DNA of 48,114 nucleotides from an uncultured Clostridium sp. (GTDB lineage Bacteria; Bacillota; Clostridia; Oscillospirales; Acutalibacteraceae): positions 1 to 48,114 of the forward strand of contig CAKUYY010000007.1 of the NCBI GenBank assembly GCA_934717555.1, written 5' to 3'. The notes beneath the pieces are model-generated. The model searched no databases. It was not told the origin of the DNA and worked only from the letters and a program-made list of their open reading frames with translations. This document shows, in pieces, positions 1-7,768 of the stretch (positions are counted from its first letter, which is position 1; the number at the start of each line of letters is the position of its first letter). The translations under genes were made by a program, and so were the position numbers.

Positions 1-61
1 TCAGATCCAGTCTGTCAAGACTTTTCTCTGTTTTTTTCTCGTCTCTCGCGACGGCTTGACT

Positions 62-90
62 ATAATATCACACCTCCCCTTTCCTGTCAA
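62..90 (-). promoter_or_regulatory. sigma-A promoter reading out of the left edge
   Basis: On the minus strand the sequence shows a perfect -35 TTGACA (plus-strand 85-90), a 17-base spacer and a -10 TATTAT (62-67). Transcription would start near 55 and run leftward out of the window, so the regulated gene is not visible. Bases 1-55 would be its leader and contain no coding region I can support. The assignment rests on sequence match alone. Confidence 0.55.
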
Positions 91-123
91 CACTTTTCTT
101 CAACTTTTTTTATTTTTTTTTAG

Positions 124-166
124 AAACCGGCGTTTTTTCGCATTACTTCCCCAAAAACGCCGGTTT
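124..166. terminator. hairpin after the folate operon
   Basis: The arms AAACCGGCGTTTTT and AAAAACGCCGGTTT form a strong stem just past the folK stop. The T tract after the stem is better in the plus direction (GGTTTTTCC) than in the minus direction. It probably ends the leftward folate transcript and may act in both directions. Confidence 0.5.
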
Positions 167-174
167 TTCCCCAT

Positions 175-666
175 CTATCGTGCGGGATCTCCTAAAATAC
201 GTACCCCTGTTGTATCCAGATTGCGCAAAGCCTGGGAGAAGTCTATCCCTAATGCATTATACTGCGGATAAAGATCTGACAACGGGATCAACACAAAGGC
301 CCTTTCCAACATCCTGGGATGGGGCAGGATCAAATCTTTTGTCTGTATGGTGGCATCCCCATATAGCAGCAGGTCAAGGTCAATGATACGCGCCGCATTT
401 CTAAAGGTACGCACTTTCCCCATCCCTGCTTCAATTCCCAGACAAGCGCCTAATAGCGTCTGGGGTTCCAGCTCTGTCATCAGTTTGAGGCAGCCGTTGA
501 GGTAATCGTCCTGCTGGTCGGGCACTTCAAACGGCTCCGTCTCATAGAAATTGGAGACCATCAACACCGTAGTAGAGGGTAATCTCCGTATCGCATCGAT
601 GGCTTTGCGAATGTTTTCTTCCCTGTTTCCAATATTGGAACCTAATGCAATCACTGCTTCTGTCAT
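175..666 (-). CDS. folK: 2-amino-4-hydroxy-6-hydroxymethyldihydropteridine diphosphokinase
   Basis: FolK transfers pyrophosphate from ATP to 6-hydroxymethyl-7,8-dihydropterin, the step before dihydropteroate synthase in folate synthesis; the enzyme is cytosolic. The 163-residue protein has the usual family length. It starts with the characteristic ALGSNIGNREENI and carries RIIDLDLLLYGD and LPHPRM, which hold the conserved metal- and ATP-binding Asp and His residues. The start at 666 has a GGAAGG ribosome site. It is the last gene of the leftward folE-folP-folB-folK cluster, about 130 bases behind folB. That gap contains no gene I can support. Identification is secure. Confidence 0.95.
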   Translation of the reverse strand: MTEAVIALGSNIGNREENIRKAIDAIRRLPSTTVLMVSNFYETEPFEVPDQQDDYLNGCLKLMTELEPQTLLGACLGIEAGMGKVRTFRNAARIIDLDLLLYGDATIQTKDLILPHPRMLERAFVLIPLSDLYPQYNALGIDFSQALRNLDTTGVRILGDPAR

Positions 667-794
667 AAATACCTTCCATTCCCCGCACAGTTTTCAAAAA
701 ATTCACGCCGGGTTCCTCTGTGCGGTACAGGCCCGGCAGGTAACCATATCCTTTTCTTATATATATAAGGTCAACAGGAACGTCATAACTCCCC

Positions 795-1166
795 CTATGA
801 AAAATCTTCCCTGGTTCTAGTGATCTCCACCGCCATGTAATCAAAATCGGCTTTTACTGGTGCTTGCGGTTTTTTCAGCAGAACAGTCACCTGTTCCACC
901 AAGGAAAATTCTTCCAACAGCTGTTGGGCTACCCTCGCCGCCACCCTTTCAATCAGGTCATACGGGCCTTCTTCCATGACCTTTGCTACGCATTTGGTCG
1001 CTTTGGAATAATTGATGGTATCCTCCAAATGATCCGTACGTCCTGGTCTCTTCAGATCGGCATATAGGGTAATATCCAATACAAAAAGCTGTCCTTCTTG
1101 TTTTTCTTCTGGGTTGACCCCATGATAAGCAAAAATCCGAAGTCCTCGGATCTGTATCTGATCCAT
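795..1166 (-). CDS. folB: dihydroneopterin aldolase
   Basis: FolB cleaves 7,8-dihydroneopterin to 6-hydroxymethyldihydropterin and glycolaldehyde, feeding FolK. The 123-residue product starts MDQIQIRGLRIFAYHGV, the typical FolB opening, and continues with the conserved EGQLFVLDITL strand and the KKPQAPV segment near the C-terminus, which carries the conserved lysine. I chose the ATG at 1166 over an upstream in-frame ATG at 1172 because GGAGG then lies about 8 bases from the start rather than 3. An open frame continues upstream to 1253, but that part shows no family similarity. It sits between folP and folK, which fits its role. Confidence 0.93.
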   Translation of the reverse strand: MDQIQIRGLRIFAYHGVNPEEKQEGQLFVLDITLYADLKRPGRTDHLEDTINYSKATKCVAKVMEEGPYDLIERVAARVAQQLLEEFSLVEQVTVLLKKPQAPVKADFDYMAVEITRTREDFS

Positions 1167-1242
1167 GTTCATTTTCCTCCTATGACAACGGTTTGAGCCT
1201 GTCCCTTTCGCAGATAGGAAAGGAAAACAGGCCCATACCATT

Positions 1243-2064
1243 CTATTTATCAAGATTTTTGGGTAATTCCCGGCAAATAGCGTCAGCCACCCTGGCTGCC
1301 TGAACCGCTTCTTTCACGTCGTGGACCCGCACAATGTCCGCCCCGCCGGCAATCGCCAGCGTGTGTGCCGCTATGGTCCCCGGCATACGCTGGTCAAAGG
1401 GAGGGTTACCGCAGGGCTGCCCAATGACACGCTTGCGGGAGGCTCCAACGAGCATCGCGCATTCCGGTACCGTCAAGGCGGCAAGTTCCCGCAAGATTCT
1501 CAGGTTTTCCTCATAAGTCTTGCCAAATCCAATACCAGGGTCAAAACAGATCCGCTCCGAGACGATTCCATACTGTTCTGCCTTTTGTTTTCTTTCCTGG
1601 AAAAAAGGGAGGATGGTATCAAAGCCCGGCTGGTCATGCATAATGATACAGCCGCAGTGGCACTGGGCCGCCAGCTGGAACATTTCCTCTTCCCGGAACC
1701 CGGTGACATCGTTGATAATATCCACACCCGCCTGTAAGGATAACCGGGCTATCTCCGGATAAAAAGTATCCACAGAAATAGGCACTTTTGCCAGCCCCAC
1801 CAGCTTATCCAGAACCGGAGCCAAACGTTCCCATTCTACCTCCGCACTCACCGGCTGGTATCCTGGACGGGTAGACTGCCCCCCAATGTCCAGAATATCC
1901 GCCCCTTGTTCCTGCAATTCCAAGGCGTGTTCTACCGCTAAGGATGGATCGTTCCATTTTCCCCCATCGGAAAAAGAATCGGGTGTAACATTCACAATCC
2001 CCATCACATAGGTTTTTTCTCCCAACGGCAGAGTATATCTCCCCGCTCGAAACATACGATTCAT
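1243..2064 (-). CDS. folP: dihydropteroate synthase
   Basis: FolP condenses hydroxymethyldihydropterin pyrophosphate with p-aminobenzoate and is the target of sulfonamides. The product of about 273 residues shows the two family signatures: MGIVNVTPDSFSDGGKW near the N-terminus and DILDIGGQSTRPG about 40 residues later. Later come ISVDTF and GASRKR, a substrate-binding loop. The start at 2064 forms an ATGA overlap with the folE stop, which indicates translational coupling; the longer open frame up to 2190 is only a shadow inside folE. Confidence 0.95.
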   Translation of the reverse strand: MNRMFRAGRYTLPLGEKTYVMGIVNVTPDSFSDGGKWNDPSLAVEHALELQEQGADILDIGGQSTRPGYQPVSAEVEWERLAPVLDKLVGLAKVPISVDTFYPEIARLSLQAGVDIINDVTGFREEEMFQLAAQCHCGCIIMHDQPGFDTILPFFQERKQKAEQYGIVSERICFDPGIGFGKTYEENLRILRELAALTVPECAMLVGASRKRVIGQPCGNPPFDQRMPGTIAAHTLAIAGGADIVRVHDVKEAVQAARVADAICRELPKNLDK

Positions 2065-2633
2065 CGGGCCCCTCCTGTCAACAGCGTCATCACCTCGGCC
2101 CGGCTTTTCGCATCGGTGCGCATAATTCCCCGCAGGGCAGACGTCTGGGTCCTGGCCCCCGCAGCCCGGGCTCCCCGCATGGTCATGCACAGGTGTTCCG
2201 CCTCTATCACGACCGCCACCCCATAAGGATCCAAATGTTTAAACAGGAAGTCGGCAATCTGGGCGGTAAGCCGTTCCTGTACCTGGGGCCTTCTGGCAAA
2301 ACTGTCTACAATCCGGGCAAATTTGGAAAGCCCTATAATCCTGCCCTTTTGCGGAATATACGCGATATGGGCCACACCGATAAAAGGCAGCAAATGGTGC
2401 TCACACACGGAATATAACGGGATATCCCGCACGATCACCAGCTCGTTATGCTGTTCTGGTTCATGAAAAATCTTCAAATGCCGTTCCGGATTGTCATGCA
2501 GGCCGGAAAAAATTTCCGCATACATTTTTGCCACTCGCCGCGGCGTTTCCTGTAACCCCTCCCTCTCGGGGTCTTCCCCGATCGCCTCCAGCAATTCCTT
2601 CACCGCTGCGGCAATCCTCTCCTGATCAACCAT
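2061..2633 (-). CDS. folE: GTP cyclohydrolase I
   Basis: FolE converts GTP to 7,8-dihydroneopterin triphosphate, the first step of folate synthesis. The 190-residue protein has the zinc site Cys77 and His80 in SVCEHHLLPF and Cys149 in EAEHLCM. It also has the GLSKFARIVD and RPQVQERLT motifs of the substrate pocket. GGAGG stands about 9 bases before the ATG. It leads the folE-P-B-K cluster, overlaps folP by four bases (ATGA) and begins 18 bases after the lipoprotein gene, so all five genes may share a transcript. No pab genes are visible here. Confidence 0.96.
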   Translation of the reverse strand: MVDQERIAAAVKELLEAIGEDPEREGLQETPRRVAKMYAEIFSGLHDNPERHLKIFHEPEQHNELVIVRDIPLYSVCEHHLLPFIGVAHIAYIPQKGRIIGLSKFARIVDSFARRPQVQERLTAQIADFLFKHLDPYGVAVVIEAEHLCMTMRGARAAGARTQTSALRGIMRTDAKSRAEVMTLLTGGAR

Positions 2634-2651
2634 AGTACTCGTTCCTCCATC

Positions 2652-4025
2652 CTATCTGTTTAGATAAACCACCACTGCCCGTTGGGCCGGCAGATCCACA
2701 TAGCGGACGCTGTCCATTTCCAGCCCCTCCTGAGGAGGCAACGCGGCGTTTACTTGATCTATATAATAGAAAAATTTATATGGCTCTTCCTGAAACAGCT
2801 GATTCAGGGCTGTTGTATACTCCAAAGATTCTCCAACATATATAGGAAACTGCTTCTCCCCTTGGGTCCACGCCTGGGAAAGCGCTTCCACCGCTTTCCT
2901 GTCAGCCTCTGCTCCCATAGATTCCAGCACAAAGGCTTCCTGTTGGAAGTAATTGGCCTGCGTACCGGTACATTCCGGTAGAAACAAATTATAAAGGATA
3001 GATTCTTCCGATTCTTCCTTCCAGCGTTCTTCCGGGATTTGGGAAGCCGGCGGATCTATCTGATGGTCTGACAGGATCTGCTGGTCGGTGAGATTAAAAT
3101 AAAAATAACTCTTCTCATCCGAATTATCGTTGCCCGTTGGGTCCAGATGATACCACTGACCATCTACCTGCACCACATTCCACATGTGGCGCTGCCCCTC
3201 AGCCCCGCCCCGGATCAGGGCACATTCCATATCAGCAAGGCTGAGCAGCAGTTCCACAGAGCGGGCATATCCTTCGCACACGGCCTTTCCCTGCACCAAG
3301 GCTCCGTAAGCGGTAAAAGTTTCCCACCACTGTTCCCAGTTCTCCTGGTTCTCAAAAGCCTTCATATCATATGTACAACGCTCCGCCACAAAATCATGGA
3401 CGGCTTTTTCCCGTTGGTATTGGCTCATCCCCTCGGAAAGAATAGCCGCGCATTCCCGCACCACCTGCTCCAGTTCTCCCTGACGCTTCTGACATTCCTC
3501 AACGGGAAGAAGGGAACGAAACTGAATCCAGGTTTTGTTGTCCTGCTGATGGGAGTATGTATATGTAGAGGAAATCCAGAAAACTTCCGGGTGATCATCC
3601 TTGAACGCTGTAACCGCCGCCCGGATCTCTTCTGGATATAGGGTGCCTTCCACTACAATCTCCCGTAAAGGATACCAGTATTCCCCCTCCTGGGGCTCCT
3701 GACCGATCCAGTAAGCGGCTTCCCTCAGCTGATCGTAACAGTCCTTTTGAGCGGAAAGAGGAAGATTTTCGTAAGCGTAATTCTGTTCCCGATATCCATA
3801 AACAGACAGATCCGACCAATTCTCTTTGGAAACTTGGTTGTGGGTTTCATTCCCCTGAGGAATATTTTCCAATATCTCGGAAGACGATAGGGGAGCCTGG
3901 GACGGAAGGGATTCCCCCTGTGACGGCCACGATGAATCCCAGCGCATGACAGGCATGGCACATGAGGTTAGTTGCGCCGTCAAGCTGATCGCCAACAGGA
4001 CGCATATCCATTTCCTTGTTTTCAT
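2652..4025 (-). CDS. lipoprotein with transglutaminase-like domain
   Basis: The 457-residue product begins with a lipoprotein signal peptide; the lipobox is LTSC with Cys22 as the lipidated residue. The middle of the protein matches the transglutaminase/protease-like core, with a possible Cys-His-Asp triad at Cys250 (KAVCEGYARS), His280 (RHMWNVV) and Asp295 (YHLDPTGND). I therefore expect a membrane-anchored extracytoplasmic enzyme, either protease or cross-linking; the substrate is unknown. The C-terminal 150 residues match nothing I recognise. Its stop is 18 bases from folE, so it may head the folate transcript, though a functional link is not evident. Confidence 0.8.
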   Translation of the reverse strand: MKTRKWICVLLAISLTAQLTSCAMPVMRWDSSWPSQGESLPSQAPLSSSEILENIPQGNETHNQVSKENWSDLSVYGYREQNYAYENLPLSAQKDCYDQLREAAYWIGQEPQEGEYWYPLREIVVEGTLYPEEIRAAVTAFKDDHPEVFWISSTYTYSHQQDNKTWIQFRSLLPVEECQKRQGELEQVVRECAAILSEGMSQYQREKAVHDFVAERCTYDMKAFENQENWEQWWETFTAYGALVQGKAVCEGYARSVELLLSLADMECALIRGGAEGQRHMWNVVQVDGQWYHLDPTGNDNSDEKSYFYFNLTDQQILSDHQIDPPASQIPEERWKEESEESILYNLFLPECTGTQANYFQQEAFVLESMGAEADRKAVEALSQAWTQGEKQFPIYVGESLEYTTALNQLFQEEPYKFFYYIDQVNAALPPQEGLEMDSVRYVDLPAQRAVVVYLNR

Positions 4026-4064
4026 TTCTCTCCTTTTCCCTTCCGTTTCTTATATCGTATTGTT

Positions 4065-4093
4065 AGTATAACACAGCAAATTAGAAACAGCAA
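4065..4093 (-). promoter_or_regulatory. probable promoter of the lipoprotein-fol transcript
   Basis: On the minus strand, TTGCTG (4088-4093) and TATACT (4065-4070) are separated by 17 bases, about 40 bases upstream of the lipoprotein start. The rest of the gap between 4026 and 4390 holds no gene I can support; an 88-codon open frame there lacks a convincing ribosome site and family. Confidence 0.5.
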
Positions 4094-4390
4094 ATAACCT
4101 CTTTTTAATTTGAGGGGGCAATCTTTTCCTACAATCTTTATGGTAAAAAACTGTCCTTCCAAAAAATAAGCCGTCCCAGAGCAACACTCGGTTTGCCTGC
4201 TCATGAAACATTCCGGCATTACTCCAGAACGTGTAAAAGGAAAGGCCAGATTCAACATATAGAGTATATGGAAAACAGCCTTAAACATTATGGATTTTCA
4301 CTGTAAAAAAGGTACCTGCCATAAACACGAGTGAAAAGGCAAAACAAAAAGCCGAACCCGGAACGCGAATTGCGTCTAGACTCAGCCTGG

Positions 4391-4466
4391 TGGTCGAGGT
4401 GACAGGATTCGAACCTGCGGCATCTTGGTCCCAAACCAAGCGCGCTACCATCTGCGCTACACCTCG
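4391..4466 (-). tRNA. tRNA-Pro (anticodon TGG)
   Basis: The minus strand gives a 76-base cloverleaf. The acceptor arm is CGAGGTG/CACCTCG, the D region is AGCGCAGATGG, and the anticodon loop is TTTGGGA with anticodon TGG. The T arm contains GGATTCGAACC on the plus strand, and the 3' CCA is encoded. It decodes proline CCN codons. A strong sigma-A promoter lies 38 bases upstream. Confidence 0.95.
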
Positions 4467-4503
4467 TCTTATTCAATTGAAATCTAAAATTAGATACTTT
4501 ATA

Positions 4504-4532
4504 AGTATAAGATAAACCAGAATGTTTGTCAA
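4504..4532 (-). promoter_or_regulatory. promoter of tRNA-Pro
   Basis: On the minus strand there is a perfect TTGACA (4527-4532), 17 bases of spacer and TATACT (4504-4509), about 38 bases before the mature tRNA 5' end. This is the expected strength and distance for a stable-RNA gene. Confidence 0.75.
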
Positions 4533-4645
4533 GGATTTTATGGAATAAAAACAAAAACATTCTATCTTAACCCCTGGACCTCTTTATAATTTCTTCGCTT
4601 AAATTGTTTATAAAACGACAAAGCGTTTCTAAAGAATATCATCCA

Positions 4646-4687
4646 TTGACTTCCTTATGCCAGAAAGCTATGATTAGGGTAACCCTA
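4646..4687 (+). promoter_or_regulatory. promoter with small palindrome for the gene at 4728
   Basis: TTGACT (4646-4651), a 17-base spacer and TATGAT (4669-4674) precede the gene at 4728. Directly after the -10, TAGGGT and ACCCTA (4675-4687) form a short inverted repeat around one base. It would overlap the start of transcription and could be an operator; that part is inference. Confidence 0.5.
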
Positions 4688-4727
4688 TAAAATGAAATAT
4701 GTCATCTAAAAAGGAGGGAAATACGCT

Positions 4728-5360
4728 ATGTTGACCTGTAAAGCCGATTTGCACTCTTTTGACCGTTTGTGCGGAACTTGCCATTTATGCACCGCCAATT
4801 CCAAGGGAGTTTACACTTTTTCAGGGGATCTTGCCAGTTCTTACGACCTTGTAAAGGAACTGATATCTCTTATTCACTCTGAAACTCCATATCATTGCAT
4901 CGGCCCTGAAATCCACAAAAATGCAGATATCCGTGTTATGGACGATCAGGATGATCTGGTGTGCCGCATAGAAGCAAAGATGCTAAATGACAAGCCTTTT
5001 ATGAAAGTACATAGTTTTTTACCCGGGCATGACCTGTTTCCAAAAGAAACCATTGTCGTAGACCTCCCGAAATTAAACCATTATATTGACCGTACTCATC
5101 AGGAAAAAGGGATTCCTACTTTTATTGTCTGGTATTTGGGACGTCGCTGCCCGGATGTAGGGGGGATTACTGTTTTTCAGAATGTTTCCATTTTGGAACA
5201 GATCAAAAAACAAAAGGGGAATGGCCGTTTCTTCGAGCGTAAAACTGGAAGAGGTGATTTTGTTAACGGGCAAAAATTGGGTATTACTGGGAAATATCAT
5301 TTTTCCATTTGTGAATGCCGCCCCATCGAAGAACTGACCAGAGAAATTCTCCACCTCTAG
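4728..5360 (+). CDS. hypothetical protein with Cys cluster and possible PD-(D/E)XK nuclease core
   Basis: I do not recognise this 210-residue protein. Its first 25 residues hold four cysteines (C4, C15, C18, C21 in RLCGTCHLC), which suggests a metal site. Further on, DIRVMDDQDDLVCRIEAK has an acidic residue followed by a strand ending in E-x-K, then GIPTFIVWYLG about 60 residues later. This spacing resembles the core of PD-(D/E)XK nucleases, but I cannot confirm it. A full AAGGAGGG ribosome site precedes the ATG. It is a monocistronic gene between its own promoter and a clear terminator, next to no recognisable restriction or phage gene. Confidence 0.6.
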   Translation: MLTCKADLHSFDRLCGTCHLCTANSKGVYTFSGDLASSYDLVKELISLIHSETPYHCIGPEIHKNADIRVMDDQDDLVCRIEAKMLNDKPFMKVHSFLPGHDLFPKETIVVDLPKLNHYIDRTHQEKGIPTFIVWYLGRRCPDVGGITVFQNVSILEQIKKQKGNGRFFERKTGRGDFVNGQKLGITGKYHFSICECRPIEELTREILHL

Positions 5361-5419
5361 CCCACTATCTTTTTCTGTGATATATCTATCTCCTTGCGCT
5401 CCCTGTTTTTATCAGGAAT

Positions 5420-5456
5420 GAGGTATTCGCAAGCTGTGCGAATACCTCCTTTTTTC
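5420..5456 (+). terminator. terminator after the gene at 4728
   Basis: The arms AGGTATTCGC and GCGAATACCT form a 10-base-pair stem, followed by CCTTTTTTC. It lies between two converging genes; the T run favours the plus direction. Confidence 0.8.
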
Positions 5457-5459
5457 TTT

Positions 5460-6854
5460 TTATTTGTTTTCCATTTCTTTTTTAGGTTTGTTATCTGATA
5501 TCTGCGCCATAACCTTTCTAAACTGGAATGTAAATAGGACGGATGTAAACGCTACCGCCAGAAAGTCTGCTACCGGTTCCGCCATATAAACCGACATTGT
5601 CTGATCAACACGGAAAATCTGCGGCAGAATATAGATCAATGGGATCAACAGGATGAATTTCCGCATAACCGCCACCAGGATAGACGCTTTGGCTTTACCT
5701 AAGGAGGTAAACGTCATCTGACAGGCCATCTGAATTCCAAAAAGCAGCAGACATGCCATATAAATCCGCAGCGCTGTCTTGGTAAACTCCAATAAACCGG
5801 GATCTGCTGTAAACATGGCTGCGAACATCTGGGGGAAAATCATAACAAGGGCCCATAATAAGGTAGAATAGCATAAACTGGCTTTCAAGAGGAGCCGAAA
5901 AGTGTCCTTTACCCGGGTTGCATTCCTGGCCCCATAGTTGTAGCTGATAATCGGCTGGGCACCTTGTCCCAATCCTTGCAGGGGCAGCATAGCAAACTGC
6001 ATCACGCTGGTGAGAATTGTCATAGCCCCCACCGCCACATCTCCTCCATATTGCAATAAGGAGGAATTGAAGCAAATGGAGATGACGCTTTCACTGGCCT
6101 GCATAATAAACGTGGATAACCCCAGGGCTAAGCTGGGGAAAATAATTTTTGCCTGTAACCTTAAATTTTTTCTCCTGATCTTTAAGCGTGTTCTCTTGCC
6201 GAATAGGAAGGCCAAAACCCATGCGCAGGACATAGCCTGAGAGAGGATGGTTGCCAAAGCGGCACCCTGTACGCCCATTTCAAAACCAAAGATAAAGAGG
6301 GGATCCAAAAGGATGTTGGCAACCGCGCCAATGAGCACGGAAAGCATTCCTGTCTTAGCAAACCCCTGTGCTGTGATAAACGCGTTCATCCCCAACGTGA
6401 GCTGAACAAACAGGGTCCCTATGGCATAGATATTCATATAGCTGACGCCATACTCGATGGTATTTTCACTAGCTCCAAACGCCATCAAGAAATCACGGTT
6501 CCACAAAAGGAGAGCCGCCGTCAGAACGGCTGAAATCATAATTTGAATGACAAAACAGTTGCCCAGTGTTTTCTCTGCGGATTGATCGTCCCCTTTTCCC
6601 ATAAAGATAGAGGCCCTGGGAGCCCCACCGTAACCTACAAAAGCAGCAAATGCCGTTACAATCATAATCAGCGGCATGCATACTCCTACCCCAGTCAAGG
6701 CCAATGTCCCTACTTCCGGGATATGTCCAATATAGATACGGTCGACAATATTATAAAGCATATTGATGACCTGTGCCGCTACTGTGGGAAGGGCCAGCTG
6801 GAGAAGAAGCCTTCCCACTGGTTTTTTCCCTAGAAAATCTTTTTCTTCTTTCAT
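5460..6854 (-). CDS. MATE family multidrug efflux transporter
   Basis: The 464-residue protein is an integral membrane transporter of the MATE family, which exports cationic drugs or metabolites in exchange for Na+ or H+. It opens LGKKPVGRLLLQLALPTVAAQVINMLYNIVD in the style of the MepA subgroup. It then shows two similar halves of about six hydrophobic segments each, including the duplicated G-Q-G-x-Q-P region (LGQGAQPIISYNYGA) in the second half. Its start overlaps the stop of the MarR gene by four bases (ATGA), so the two are coupled, like mepR-mepA of staphylococci. The substrate cannot be read from the sequence. Confidence 0.9.
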   Translation of the reverse strand: MKEEKDFLGKKPVGRLLLQLALPTVAAQVINMLYNIVDRIYIGHIPEVGTLALTGVGVCMPLIMIVTAFAAFVGYGGAPRASIFMGKGDDQSAEKTLGNCFVIQIMISAVLTAALLLWNRDFLMAFGASENTIEYGVSYMNIYAIGTLFVQLTLGMNAFITAQGFAKTGMLSVLIGAVANILLDPLFIFGFEMGVQGAALATILSQAMSCAWVLAFLFGKRTRLKIRRKNLRLQAKIIFPSLALGLSTFIMQASESVISICFNSSLLQYGGDVAVGAMTILTSVMQFAMLPLQGLGQGAQPIISYNYGARNATRVKDTFRLLLKASLCYSTLLWALVMIFPQMFAAMFTADPGLLEFTKTALRIYMACLLLFGIQMACQMTFTSLGKAKASILVAVMRKFILLIPLIYILPQIFRVDQTMSVYMAEPVADFLAVAFTSVLFTFQFRKVMAQISDNKPKKEMENK

Positions 6855-7300
6855 GGTTTCTCTCTCCTAACCATAGCGTTTCTAGTATTGTGTTTAATGT
6901 GGTCACTGACCTGGTGGAAAAGTTCCTTCTCTTCTTCTGATATTCCGGTAAAGAGTTCCTCTTCAAATTTTTCCCAAAGAATTTCCATAGAATCCACAAT
7001 CGGCTGTGCCGAACTGGTCAGGGACAAGTGGATTTTTCTCCGGTCTTTCTGATCCTGTTTCCTTTCAAGGAAAGACCTCTGAATCAGGCTTTCCACCGCT
7101 TGTGATACGTTTCCCTTGGATAACATTCTCAGTTCTACAATATCGGCGGCAGTATCTTTGCCAGGATTGTTCCATAGAAAACTGATAATTTTCGCTTCTA
7201 TCAGCTGGAGTTGGTATTGATCGCAAATCTCCTTTAACATCGTTTCATGCAGTTTGATAATACATCGGAGATTCATTAGGAACTCTGTGGTCAAGCTCAT
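6851..7300 (-). CDS. MarR family transcriptional regulator
   Basis: The 149-residue protein has the MarR winged-helix layout. An N-terminal dimer helix comes first, then a helix-turn-helix around TAADIVELRMLSKGNVSQAVESLI. The wing follows, with the family motif RKQDQKDRRKIHLSLT, and then C-terminal dimerisation helices. It very probably represses its own operon with the MATE transporter and releases DNA on binding a drug-like ligand. AAAGGAGG stands 7 bases before the ATG. The likely operator at 7361-7401 and a structured leader lie upstream. Confidence 0.9.
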   Translation of the reverse strand: MSLTTEFLMNLRCIIKLHETMLKEICDQYQLQLIEAKIISFLWNNPGKDTAADIVELRMLSKGNVSQAVESLIQRSFLERKQDQKDRRKIHLSLTSSAQPIVDSMEILWEKFEEELFTGISEEEKELFHQVSDHIKHNTRNAMVRREKP

Positions 7301-7323
7301 AAAATTCCTCCTTTGAAGATGAA

Positions 7324-7364
7324 GGATACCGGAAATTTTGCCCGGTATCCCATTCCGGGCAAAA
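7324..7364 (-). promoter_or_regulatory. mutually exclusive leader hairpins upstream of marR
   Basis: Two perfect stems share one segment. GGATACCGG (7324-7332) pairs with CCGGTATCC (7342-7350), and TTTTGCCCGG (7336-7345) pairs with CCGGGCAAAA (7355-7364). Both cannot form at once. On the minus transcript this lies between the operator and the ribosome site of marR, so it could be an RNA switch acting on translation. There is no U tract, so it is not an intrinsic terminator. Confidence 0.5.
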
Positions 7365-7401
7365 TAGTTTTTATAAAAACTGTTTTATAAAAAACTATTT
7401 T
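7361..7401. promoter_or_regulatory. near-palindromic MarR operator candidate
   Basis: AAAATAGTTTTTATAAAA and TTTTATAAAAAACTATTTT face each other around a short centre, a near-perfect inverted repeat of about 41 bases, 60 bases upstream of marR. MarR dimers bind palindromes of this kind. The remaining 7402-7710 stretch is AT-rich and holds no gene I can support. Confidence 0.6.
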
Positions 7402-7710
7402 AATCAAAAACCTTCTTTTGTCAACCCTATCCATAAAAATTCTTAAAGGCGACTTTTCAAGATCATAAAAAAATAGTTATTTACAAAAAGAAATTTTATC
7501 CAACACTTCAGATTTTTCTTTATCATAAACTGTTCTTTACCATTTTTACCACAAATAAAGCTCCCCTTTCCCAGGAAAAATTCCTTTTGGAAAGGGGAAG
7601 CTCTTAATAATTTTATCGAAATATTTTAGGTATTCCATGAAAGATAAAAAGATTATAGAAAACAGTATGGATTGATTTGTGTAAATTTTGTTTTTATTTT
7701 TTACAAAAAA

Positions 7711-7738
7711 TTGATTTCTTATGGATAACTGATATAAT
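7711..7738 (+). promoter_or_regulatory. promoter of the membrane-protein gene at 7769
   Basis: TTGATT (7711-7716), a 16-base spacer and a perfect TATAAT (7733-7738) lie 30 bases before the start codon at 7769. Confidence 0.55.
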
Positions 7739-7768
7739 TCAATTGAAATAACAAAAAAGGAAATTGTT

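Noticed and set aside
4022..4288. 88-codon frame between the lipoprotein gene and the tRNA
   Set aside because: It overlaps the promoter region, has no convincing ribosome site and no recognisable features.
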